DNA from: Siphonodentalium dalli
Lineage: Eukaryota; Mollusca; Scaphopoda; Gadilida; Siphonodentaliidae
Length of the DNA stretch: 64,000 bases
Assembly (NCBI GenBank): GCA_032622095.1
Contig: CP136062.1
Span: forward strand, 163,120,875 to 163,184,874
Direction of reading: 5' to 3'
Shown here: piece by piece, positions 22,355-32,616 of the stretch
Numbering within the stretch: the stretch's first letter is position 1
How the letters are laid out: each line of letters begins with the position of its first letter
Notes under the pieces: generated by a model
Told to the model about the DNA's origin: nothing
What the model saw: only the letters and a program-made list of their open reading frames with translations
Databases searched by the model: none
Position numbers and translations under genes: made by a program

Positions 22355-23430
22355 CAGGGTTGGTTCAATTACATTGCAATGTAATTAATTACAATTACAA
22401 TTACATTGAAATATGTCAATTACAATTACATTAGAAATACAATATAATTAATTACAATTACAATTACATCGGTTCAATTACAATTACAATTACTTTTGGT
22501 CAATGAAAATCGGGATTCGGGAAGAGCTCCAAGGAGGAAAGTCATTTGTGTTTGATGAACTTTATTGATATACATAAAATATAAAAGCAAATTAATGTAA
22601 CACAGTGAAACAATGTAAACAAAACAATAAAACAACAACTAAATGTAGAGCACAAATTGTTCATATGATGTGGTGGTTACACCTAACCATCATCATTCTT
22701 GTTTTTTTTAGTGTTTTGGCAATGAGTTGGGCTTCAAAACCACTTTGAATGAGATAAATAATGTAATTATAACTGGTAAACTGACTGCATGCAGTTATCG
22801 TGTTGTATTTTGTTGAAAATTTTGAAATCCAAGATGGCCGCTGGCAGCCATGTTTTTTTGGCCGAATGACCTCAAAATGACTCATTCCTATTTACATGTC
22901 CATGTTAACATCCATGATAAATAGTATGCACAGAAATTCACATACAGCTGAAATTCACATACACATACCGATGGGGGTGGGTGGGTACAAAAACTGATCG
23001 AAAGGGAAAAAATGCCATACGTGCCTGAAAAAATTTCCGACCCCCCCCCCCCCCGCTCGGGTCTGAATATTTTGCCAGCGATACTGAAGAGCCGCTCAAC
23101 GGGTGGTGATGAGGCAGGGACACAGAGGTGCTTTGCAGCTAGCAGGCTTAACCCAGGAAAGTGTGTACAAGTAAGTCGCCAGTATGTGAGTGGACTGGTA
23201 TCACTGGGCACGCACGGTTCCTGCAGATATTTCGTAACCTCATCACTGTCGGTTGTGAGGATCTGTGTAGTTGGCACTTCATCCATGAAACCCCTTTTCT
23301 CAATGTAATTAATTACATTCAATTACATGTAATTGAAAAAACCTTCAATTACAAATTACATGCAATCACTTGGGAAAATGTAATTAATTACATTCAATTA
23401 CAATTACAAATTACAATTACCCCAACCCTG
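22355..23430 (-). mobile_element. hAT-type DNA transposon, internally deleted
   Basis: Ends are CAGGGTTGG... and ...CCCCAACCCTG, flanked by a perfect 8-bp duplication CCTCACAC (22347-22354 and 23431-23438). Both the ends and the 8-bp duplication are diagnostic of hAT. Subterminal regions on both sides are rich in CAATTACAATTACA-type repeats (22370-22500, 23300-23420), likely transposase-binding clusters. Only the C-terminal end of a transposase remains inside, so the copy cannot move itself. A C-tract of about 15 bases at 23041 interrupts the remaining coding region. Confidence 0.9.
23020..23322 (-). pseudogene. hAT transposase C-terminal dimerisation fragment
   Basis: The minus-strand frame has LTYWRLTCTHFPGLSLLAAK, then VPASSPPVERLFSIAGKIF and RPER. 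This matches the hAT family C-terminal dimerisation region (typical pattern: W...P.L..LA...L.IPASS...ERLFS.AG). After RPER the frame enters the C-tract and the homology ends. The catalytic RNase H-like core and BED finger are missing, and the frame starts within the terminal repeat region. It is a remnant, not a gene. Confidence 0.85.
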
Positions 23431-23523
23431 CCTCACACGGTGTATGAGTTCATGTATGACCAGCGTGATCCAATATCCGTAATCGTAATAGTGATTTTGC
23501 GAAAGGTCTCTAGTATCGTTTTG

Positions 23524-23653
23524 TGCAATAATATAAAGTTATTATACAATGTTGTGTTCAGTATGTGTTTTTCTTGTACGAGTCCAGGTTGTGGTGAAAA
23601 GTCATATTGGACGAGACACGCCAGTGTCGAGTCCAATATGACTTTACACCACA
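23524..23653 (+). repeat. Left portion of an interrupted foldback unit
   Basis: Matches 27208-27325: AATATAAAGTTATT(A/G)TACAATG, then TTTTTCTTGTACGAGTCCAG, then GTCATATT, then the reverse strand GTCCAATATGACTTT and CACCACA. Homology stops at 23653 and resumes at 26797. The non-LTR element lies between these points. Confidence 0.75.
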
Positions 23654-26600
23654 CTTCACTTGATGGAGCGATGGATACAAAAGAATCCAGAAATCACACA
23701 ATTATTACCGGAGATTTCAATTGTAACCAACTGTGCACTGAACCAAAACAAACAAGATATATATGTGGGAAGTTTGGTATGAAACAGCTTATAGAACAAC
23801 CAACTTACTTCACTAAAAATTCCCGATCACTCTTTTTCTCAAATAAATCGGATTTTGTACAGTCGTGTGAGATTTTAGATCCTTTTTTTGGAGAATTGGT
23901 TCGATATCACTGCCCAATCGTACTTACTTTAAATATTTGTAAAGCGACATCGAACCGATTCATCAAAAGAAGAATATGGAAATACAACGAGGCAAATTTC
24001 AGTGCAATGAATGAAGAATTGCAAACGTGGGGCTCCGAGAATCCGTTGAAACATGTGAATTATACAGAACTTGTGACGGTGGTAACTAACAAAATAAATG
24101 AAGTCGCGATAAAACACATTCCAAACAAATTTGTTACAATTAGAACAGATGAACCCGAATGGATGTCAGGCCACATTCGTCTCCTTATGAGGCAACGCAA
24201 ACGATTATATGCCAAAGCAAAAAAGAATACGACATTAAATGCATGGGCTAAATATAAAACCAAGCGAAATGAAGTAATATCATCTATCAGAACTGGCAAG
24301 CGACTGGAAATGGGAAAAAAACAAAACCTCCTCGGCAGTTCTTTTACTGATTCCTCAGTGTGGTGGAAAACTCTTAATAGACTCATGGCCCCAGACCACA
24401 AACCTATTCCGTCACTTTGCGAGGACAACAACGTATACACAGATAACAATTCTAAATCAGAAATATTAAATAATTATTTTTGCTCTACATCGTCCCTGCC
24501 CGAATCTGACAAAAAAGAACTACCGCTATTATCTAGATCTAAAAATTGTACATTGAAACTTATTAAGATTACACACAAAGATGTATTGGAATCCCTGACA
24601 AGTGTTAAAGTAGCAAAGGCCAGTGGCGATGACGGTATCAGCCCAAAAATTCTAAAGAATTGCGCAACGGCCCTAGCAAGTCCTATGTGCTATATATTTA
24701 ACGAATTATTAAAACATTCCTATTTCCCTGATGAGTGGAAGAGAGCAAACGTTTGTCCCATCATTAAAAAAGGAGATCCAAGTATGCCATCGAATTATCG
24801 TCCGATTTCATTGCTAAGTTGCCTCTCAAAAATATTTGAGAAATGTATCTTTCGACATTTATCAAAATACTTATACGAAAATAAGCTCCTAACAGATTTA
24901 CAATCGGGTTTCACTCCAAATGACAGTACCGTATTCCAACTAACAGATATATATCATTATCTTATTTCATCTCTAGACGAAGGAAACGAAATAATGTGTC
25001 TTTTGTGTGACATCAGCAAAGCTTTTGATAAAGTTTGGCATAAGGGATTATTGTCCAAACTAAGTAACCTAGGTGTGTGTGAAAACACATACGACATTTT
25101 GAAAAATTATTTGGAAAATCGAGAACAAAGAGTCATTTTGGAAACTACACAGTCGTCTTGGAAATCTGTAGAATCTGGTGTCCCCCAAGGGTCAATACTG
25201 GGTCCCCTACTATTCTTGATATACATCAATGATATAGCAGACGATATAACAAGTAATATCTGACTTTTTGCAGACGATACCTCCCTTTTTTAGCAGTAGA
25301 AGATCCCATAATGGCTGCTGACGTCCTAAACAAAGATATATCGAAAATACACGATTGGTCTAACAAATGGCTCGTTAAATTTAACCCATCCAAAACTGAA
25401 TCCCTCTTAGTTAGCAGGAAAGAAATTAAACCTAGCCACCCCCATCTCAAAATGGCAAATTAGCCAATATGCGAAGTAGCGACACATAAACACCTAGGTC
25501 TAACATTTAGTTCCGATGGTAAATGGAAAAACCATATCGCAGATATTGAAAAACGAGCTTATAGTAGGCTGTCCCTGCTGAGAAGGCATAAATTTAACCT
25601 TGACAGGAGGTCACTAGAAAGAATATATTCATCATTTATTCGTCCTGTCCTGGAGTATGCCTCCTCAGTTTGGGACAACTGCAGCAACGAAGAAGCTAAT
25701 GAATTAGAAGAAATCCAATACGAAGCCGCAAGAATCGTAACTGGCGCGACAAGAAGTTGTAGTAAAGAGGGCTTGCTCCACGAAACTGGGTGGGAGACAC
25801 TTACGAATAGACGCCGAAAAACCAAGCTAACCCAATTTTTCAAAATGGTGAAAAAGTCAACACCCGCCAACCTATACATTTATGCCCCCTATATCAGGGA
25901 GTCTAACAAATTACGACTTCAGACCTAAAGACATGAAACCGGTTTTTGTAATACTGAATCATATAAAAAATCCTTTTTACCTGCAGCTGTGAGTCTATGG
26001 AATGATCTACCACCTGAGGCTAAAAACTGTGAAACCATATCGGACTTCAAATCTTTTCTTAATACTGACCTCGTCGTGAGCCCCCGTTACATGGAATTTG
26101 CTTACACAAGACGAAGTCAAATTTTTCATTGTCGACTACGACTAGGGTGTAGCAATCTGAACTACGACTTATATCTCAATCATTTGCAAGACAATCAATA
26201 TTGTATTTGTGGCGAAGTTGAAACAGTATCACACTTCTTGCACTATTTCCCAGTCTTTGAAGCCGAGAGAGATATATGTCTCAGCAACCTTAATAATTTG
26301 GAAACAAAAACACTCTTAGAAGGTTCAAAATCACTTCCCTTATCCAAAAACATTGAGATATTCGCTAACATTCAGAAATATATAGAACTAACAGGCAGAT
26401 TCAAGCCATATTATGCACAGACCTGATGTATACGATTTTAGGCTATGTATGGACCAAATTAAAATCACATTAAAATCAAAATTAAACTAAGTGTAACATC
26501 AATCCCAAAAGTACCCTGCCAAAACCTGCTACGATTGAGGGGGCGGCTATCAGGCACATTATAATTAACAATACCAATAGTAATTTATTGAGCTGTATAC

Positions 26601-26796
26601 ATTCATATACATCGAAATGTACATTCTATTTTTGTCTGTATGAAACGGTCACCATTCATTATTTCATACGTGTAGGAGATGGCTTAAGATAAGCATTATG
26701 CTTACTGCCAATTCCAATTATAACCATCAATATCTCTCATCATCATACCGTGAATTTTGTACACTATATTGCTTAAAATAAAATATGTTTAAACTA
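23654..26796 (+). mobile_element. Non-LTR retrotransposon, Jockey/CR1-type, 5' truncated
   Basis: About 3.1 kb, holding the end of an APE-type endonuclease, a reverse transcriptase and a C-terminal cysteine/histidine segment, followed by a ~370-bp 3' UTR. It sits between the two halves of a foldback/duplication unit (23524-23653 and 26797-27209) that is intact at 27205-27741. The comparison shows about 45 bp of that unit lost at the insertion point. No clear target duplication or poly-A tail is visible. Confidence 0.8.
23671..26426 (+). pseudogene. Non-LTR retrotransposon endonuclease/reverse transcriptase
   Basis: The copy starts within the APE endonuclease at IITGDFN. The endonuclease's final catalytic SDHCP motif reads RYHCP, so the aspartate is lost. 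The RT follows in order: KASGDDGISPKILKN; WKRANVCPIIKKGD with SNYRPISLLSC; LTDLQSGF; CDISKAFDKVWH (motif A); SGVPQGSILGPLLFLIYIND (motif B); and LFADDTSLF (motif C, FADD intact). A TGA stop at 25261 stands where an arginine CGA is expected before LFADD, fitting CpG decay. A T-run after it shifts the frame, and more stops occur near 25462 and 25926. The C-terminal part (25989-26426) has YCICGEVETVSHFLHYFP, where the last cysteine of the usual C-C-H-C set is phenylalanine. Clade assignment within Jockey/CR1 is not certain. Confidence 0.85.
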
Positions 26797-27741
26797 ACAT
26801 TGTATAATGACATTTTTATTATCCAATTGTATGTTTATCCAAATTTTGGGAATAAAACTTTTGTGGTTATTTTTGGTATTTGTCGGCACTTAATTCTCTA
26901 TAAAAGCCTGTATATTGATCATCAGAAAGCATGATTTGGAAAAGTAAACACGGAAGTGAGAACAAAAAACTCAATGCGGAAGTGAAACGTCTGCTAAAAT
27001 CCATCAGTGTTGCGCGCGCATCACAATTTCACCGATTAATTTCGCTATAGAGTTAATTCGTGACGTCACGGAGTCCCAATAAAAAAGTGATATTGTACAG
27101 TCGGGAGTCCATGCAATATGACTTTCGGGAGTCCAATATGACTTTTTCCAGGACTATCACGTGGCGGCTTTTGCCCAATCGGAAATGGTGTTAGTTAAGG
27201 GATGGATAATAATATAAAGTTATTGTACAATGTTGTGTACAGTATGTGTTTTTCTTGTACGAGTCCAGGTTGTGGTGAAAAGTCATATTATGGCGTGTCT
27301 CGTCCAATATGACTTTTCACCACAACCTGGACAAGTACAAGAAAAACTCATACTGTACACATTACTACACAACATTGTATAATGACATTTTTATTATCCA
27401 TCTGTATGTTTATCCAAATTTTGGAAATAAAACTTTTGTGGTTATTTTTGGTAATTTTGTCGGCACTTAATTCTCTATAAAAGCCTGTACCGTATCATCA
27501 GAAAGCAGGAAGTGAAACGTCTGCTAAAATCCATCAATGTTGCGCGCGCATCACAATTTCACCGATTCATTTCGCAATAGAGTTAATTCGTGACGTCACG
27601 GAGTCCAATATGAAAAGTCATATTGTACAGTCGGGAGTCCAATATGACTTTCAGGAGTCCAATATGACTTTTTCCAGGATTATCACGTGGCGGCTTTTGC
27701 CCAATCGGAAATGGTGTTAGTTAAGGGATGGATAATAAGAT
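26797..27741 (+). repeat. Direct duplication of a ~400-bp segment with a foldback between
   Basis: 26797-27209 and about 27376-27741 are direct copies. Each runs ACATTGTATAATGACATTTT ... TAAAAGCCTGTA ... AATTCGTGACGTCACGGAGT ... TCGGAAATGGTGTTAGTTAA. The first copy has ~45 extra bases near 26930-26975. Both contain several GAGTCCAATATGACTTT phrases and TATAAAAG. Between them lies the foldback at 27208-27370. Confidence 0.85.
27208..27370. repeat. Foldback of ~75-bp arms
   Basis: AAGTTATTGTACAATGTTGT through GAAAAGTCATATTA is followed, after a few bases, by its approximate reverse complement ending ACATTGTATAATGAC. The arms match except for small indels. This is the intact version of the structure split by the retroelement at 23653/26797. 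Confidence 0.8.
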
Positions 27742-27950
27742 CGTTTACCTGTGAGTGTTAGGAAACAATAACCTGTCCTTTCCGCGAGAATAAAAACGAT
27801 TAAAATCTGTATTGTCCCATGTACGGTCACAGATTGACACGGGAAATTATTTTGTTTTCAATACTTTCGGAGAACCAGATAAAAGATATATATATATGTT
27901 TCTTAATATCCATTTATGTACATTGGACCAGAGAATAAAGAATATCACGG

Positions 27951-28529
27951 GGCCATGGTGGCTCAGTTGGTTAGGGTACAAATCCAATTGCTGGCGTTGA
28001 GAATCACTAAATTCACCCTCTGTGGACCTCATTCTGTTTATCAGCCATTGAAATCACCACTAAAACTGGAAATGTCGTGATATAGCCTTAGTTGCTGAAA
28101 GGCCGGGACATTAACCCTTTACCCAACAGAAGGGCCCTGTGCCAATGCATTCTCTTATATATGCGAGTCGACCATAGGTCGCCTCGCATATATAAGAGAA
28201 TGCATTGGCTTAACACATTAAAAATTATAAAATTGTTAAAGAATGTAAGAAAAAATGTTAAAAAGAAGATTTTTTTTTTTTAGGCCAATGCATTCTCTTA
28301 TATATGCGAGGCGACCTATGGTCGACTCGCATATATAAGAGAATGCATTGGCACAGGGCTAACTGTAACTATCACAATGTGGTCAAGGAGCCGGTTCCAA
28401 TGATATCCATATTTGTATGGTTCTATTGAGACAGACCGAAGATATTTTAGGCTGTTGAAGCTTTATTTGGCCGGTTCTGGCCGGTTTGTTGGGTAAAGGG
28501 TTAAACCCCAATCAATAAATCATAAAAAA
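27951..28529 (+). mobile_element. tRNA-derived SINE split by a MITE
   Basis: The A-box-like GGTGGCTCAGTTGGTTAGGG starts the element. The body ends CTGAAAGGCCGGGACATTAA and the tail is ACCCCAATCAATAAATCATA plus A-run. A 10-bp duplication AATATCACGG flanks it (27941-27950 and 28530-28539), which marks SINE retroposition. A family A MITE at 28115-28500 sits inside the terminal ACATTAAAC. Without the MITE and one TTAA the SINE is 189 bp. The B-box is less clear than in the 12180 copy. Confidence 0.85.
28115..28500 (+). mobile_element. Family A MITE, copy 3, inside a SINE
   Basis: TTAA at 28111-28114 and 28501-28504. This is a 386-bp copy with both hairpins intact and a slightly shortened spacer. 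Confidence 0.93.
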
Positions 28530-28580
28530 AATATCACGGCACACTTCCCTTTCATCCAATTGTTTCATCTTGAATGTTAG

Positions 28581-28722
28581 AGGTACTCAATCCGATCAGA
28601 CGCTCCTAAATTACTATTTCTTCTGCTTCGGGGGTAAAACATATTTGATTAGAGTCGAGGAACCTACCGATCAAAGCTCAGAGTGATCAGATATCGATGT
28701 TTGAAGTTTATTATTTCAATTG
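28581..28722 (+). mobile_element. Family B element, truncated
   Basis: Starts AGAGGTACTCAATCCGAT and keeps CTTCGGGGGTAAAACATATT and CGAGGAACCTACCGATCAAA, then breaks off near TTATTATTTCAATTG. The 3' two-thirds are absent. Confidence 0.7.
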
Positions 28723-28739
28723 TTTTGGGCCACAAGCAC

Positions 28740-30031
28740 GAGGAATGGTGAAGGGCTTTCATCTGAATAATCCACCAGAAGGATGGTGGTCATAATGGCC
28801 GAAATTTTTGTCACAAGGTAACGGGTTTCAGTCCCGTCGAAAGGGGAAACACGGTTTAATCCCGAAAATCATAATGTTCACTAGATTTCCACAAATAACC
28901 CTCGGTATATGGGATATGACTTTGAATTTTGTATCCAATAATATTTGTACCAAAATAATTTGTCATTGTGACATAAATATATCAAGGCACCAAATCGTAG
29001 CAAACTTTATTGCAGCCACAAAACTCACGAGAAAATTGGGTTCATATTAAACACCCACGCAGGTGTCACTCCAATTGATATCCTATTTATTGAGAACATT
29101 GCCTAAACGTTCTATGGATATCGTATCATTTTTTGATATTTCCTCGAACACTGTGATTTATCGCCCGGCACGAGACGGGATTTGGGCCATTCAGAAGGGG
29201 TAAAATAGGGAGGATGTAACAATCTTCTTCTTATCTTGTAAATACCTCCCATGTCAGGAGAACCGACATTGGCATACACACTCACACAGCTGTATAGACT
29301 ATGCGTTAGTATTTTTATTCTACATGGAGGGATATTTGTTTTTAGTAGGACTTGTTAGTACTTTTACATATATACATACCTGGAGGAGTATTTTACCACG
29401 CTTGCGAACCAGACTGGGACTCAACTCGACGGGCCTGAATTTTGTATGTTTATACTTATGGATACCCTGTTAGGCAAGTAACTCTATTTACATATCTACA
29501 ACGTACTGGAAGCTTACGCCCCGAAGGGAGGAATTTAGACAGGAATTTTCCATTAACCTGTGGATCGTTGCCCACAGTTGGGATTTTGTACACCTGACAG
29601 CCATTAACGTCCCCACCCGATGGGACGGCGTGATCAAACCAGTGTCATCCCTGTACATAACACCGGACGGGAGAGGATTACCGCTTAACGACACCTCAGC
29701 GAGGCATACACGATACTTTATATAGGCACGATCAGAGCTCCCGACTTTTGATTTGTCGAGGATCGAGGTGAGTCGATCCGGGGTCCAAGCAAACCTCTGG
29801 CCAGCAGTCGAACACGCCATTCGGCTATCACATTCCACAATCTCATATTGTATCATTTGCATTACCAGTTGTAACAAGTTGGCAGCCATCTTTATCATCC
29901 CTATCTCGCAACGTTTCTCAGGGCTATCGAATCTATCACAGTGTCAAGTGCACAATCGATTGGTGGCGAGAGTTACCTTCAATCCATCTTTGTGTTCCTG
30001 AAGCAATCGAGATTGTGTATAAGATTCCCTT
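28740..30031. other. No confident gene; unassigned 136-codon minus ORF at 29488-29898
   Basis: The minus-strand ORF is one of the longest here outside recognised elements and has a more protein-like composition than its surroundings (for example FAWTPDRLTSILDKSKVGSS). No family is recognised and no intron signals tie it to neighbours. It could be an exon, part of an unrecognised transposon, or chance. The rest of the stretch shows nothing. Confidence 0.35.
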
Positions 30032-31641
30032 CACTGTGAGTTATCATTTGTCACCCGCACGCATGTATAATGAGGCCCACTGTGAGTTATCATGGGTCCC
30101 GCACGCATGTATAATGTGAGTTATCATGGGTCCCGCACGCATGTATAATGAGGCCCACTGTGAGTTATCATGGGTCCCGCACGCATGTATAATGAGGCCC
30201 ACTGTGAGTTAGCATGGGTCCCGCACGCATGTATAATGAGGCCCACTGTGAGTTAGCATGGGTCCCGCACGCATGTATAATGTGAGTTATCATGGGTCCC
30301 GCACGCATGTATAATGTGAGTTATCATGGGTCCCGCACGCATGTATAATGAGGCCCACTGTGAGTTATCATGGGTCCCACACGCATGTATAATGTGAGTT
30401 ATCATGGGTCCCGCACGCATGTATAATGTGAGTTATCATGGGTCCCGCACGCATGTATAATGAGGCCCACTGTGAGTTATCATGGGTCCCACACGCATGT
30501 ATAATGTGAGTTATCATGGGTCCCGCACGCATGTATAATGAGGCCCACTGTGAGTTATCATGGGTCCCGCACGCATGTATAATGAGGCCCACTGTGAGTT
30601 ATCATGGGTCCCGCACGCATGTATAATGTGAGTTATCATGGGTCCCGCACGCATGTATAATGAGGCCCACTGTGAGTTATCATTGGTCCCGCACGCATGT
30701 ATAATGAGGCCCACTGTGAGTTATCATGGGTCCCGCACGCATGTATAATGTGAGTTATCATGGGTCCCGCACGCATGTATAATGTGAGTTATCATGGGTC
30801 CCGCACGCATGTATAATGAGGCCCACTGTGAGTTAGCATGGGTCCCGCACGCATGTATAATGAGGCCCACTGTGAGTTATCATGGGTCCCGCACGCATGT
30901 ATAATGTGAGTTATCATGGGTCCCGCACGCATGTATAATGTGAGTTATCATGGGTCCCGCACGCATGTATAATGTGAGTTATCATGGGTCCCGCACGCAT
31001 GTATAATGAGGCCCACTGTGAGTTATCATGGGTCCCGCACGCATGTATAATGAGGCCCACTGTGAGTTATCATGGGTCCCGCACGCATGTATAATGTGAG
31101 TTATCATGGGTCCCGCACGCATGTATAATGTGAGTTATCATGGGTCCCGCACGCATGTATAATGAGGCCCACTGTGAGTTAGCATGGGTCCCGCACGCAT
31201 GTATAATGAGGCCCACTGTGAGTTATCATGGGTCCCGCACGCATGTATAATGTGAGTTATCATGGGTCCCGCACGCATGTATAATGAGGCCCACTGTGAG
31301 TTATCATGGGTCCCGCACGCATGTATAATGAGGCCCACTGTGAGTTATCATGGGTCCCGCACGCATGTATAATGTGAGTTATCATGGGTCCCGCACGCAT
31401 GTATAATGAGGCCCACTGTGAGTTATCATGTGTCCCGCACGCATGTATAATGTGAGTTATCATGGGTCCCGCACGCATGTATAATGTGAGTTATCATGGG
31501 TCCCGCACGCATGTATAATGAGGCCCACTGTGAGTTATCATGGGTCCCGCACGCATGTATAATGTGAGTTATCATGGGTCCCGCACGCATGTATAATGTG
31601 AGTTATCATGGGTCCCGCACGCATGTATAATGAGGCCCACA
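30032..31641. repeat. 34/44-bp binary minisatellite, about 40 units
   Basis: The core 34-bp unit (GTGAGTTATCATGGGTCCCG ... ATGTATAAT) is followed either directly by the next unit or by a 10-bp insert GAGGCCCACT, giving 34- and 44-bp units. The two lengths alternate irregularly over 1.6 kb. Point variants are rare (TTAGCATGG for TTATCATGG at four or five units, CCACACGC for CCGCACGC at two). Reading frames through it are repetitive and not taken as genes. Confidence 0.95.
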
Positions 31642-31644
31642 TTT

Positions 31645-32612
31645 TGTAGTTTGATCGATATGCATATGACACCACATTACCATGCGCACAGCCAATCATT
31701 TTACTGATAACAGTTGATATATACAAATTGTGGATGATAAAAAAGCCACCATTAAATAACTCACTGCAAATGGAGATGTAACTGATAAAACGTACGTAGA
31801 AGCTAAGCCTATCATAATAATTAATATGTGTGGTACCGATGAACTAATATTCTTTTATCTAGTGTGTGCCCCCCCCCCCCCCCCCGAGCACTGGTGTGTT
31901 TTTGTGGAGATAAATAACAATGGTACACATTATATTCAGTTATTTAGTAATCATTATAAAAACCGATGTGACTACATGCAAGCGGAGGGTAAAAATGGTC
32001 AAAATTATAATCCGATATTCCAATTCTAACTTCAACTTTTCAATTTCAATTCAATATTTTAGTTTTTGTTTTTGTGTTGCTATTGTGTTCTTATATTAAA
32101 ATTCCAACTCAAAATTCTCAATTTCAATTTAACATTTTAATTCTTATACAATTCTTATACAAAATTTGACTGAGCAGAGCGAAAACTTAGTTTCCACACA
32201 CTTTTTCGGAATCGATTCAAAATTGTTTCGGCCAAAACTTTTCGGCTGTGGTTACCATTTATTAATATGGGACCATTTACCACATTTTCTTACATTTTTC
32301 CGATGAGCAGATCGAAAACTGAAATTTGAACAACTTTTTTGACTATACCCAAACATTTTTTCAGCCCAAATATTTTTACTTTAGACCCGATTTGTTTTAA
32401 CCAAAATTTCGTCTCACCTTGCAAAGGACGTTTGTGGACATTTGCCACCAACCCCGTACTTTCTCGAAAAAAGAATTGGGAATAAGTAAGGAAATTCTCG
32501 CTGCTCTCAGGGTCATACTTGTTTAAACATGTTCAAACGCATCTATAGCTGGACCATCATTGACATTATTTTAATTCGGAAAATCACTGTTATCTGGTAC
32601 ATTGATCTATTT
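31645..32612. other. AT-rich, probably intronic; C-tract at 31869
   Basis: Between the minisatellite and the receptor exon, with a C run at about 31869-31885 and AATTTCAATTCAATTT-type low complexity. The first receptor exon here begins with a likely splice acceptor (TTTCAG at 32611-32616), so at least the right part is likely intron. No upstream receptor exon was recognised. Confidence 0.5.
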
Positions 32613-32616
32613 CAGG

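Noticed and set aside
22888-23322. Intact hAT transposase gene
   Set aside because: Only the C-terminal dimerisation piece is present, and it is broken by a C-tract. The catalytic core is missing.
23161-23670. N-terminal 170 codons of the long plus ORF before the retroelement
   Set aside because: The frame is open by chance through the hAT terminal repeat and the foldback. Recognisable endonuclease sequence starts only at about 23690, so the preceding residues are not part of the protein.
30368-31726. Repetitive minus-strand ORFs in the 34/44-bp array
   Set aside because: A by-product of the minisatellite. The unit lengths are not multiples of three, and no start context or domain is present.
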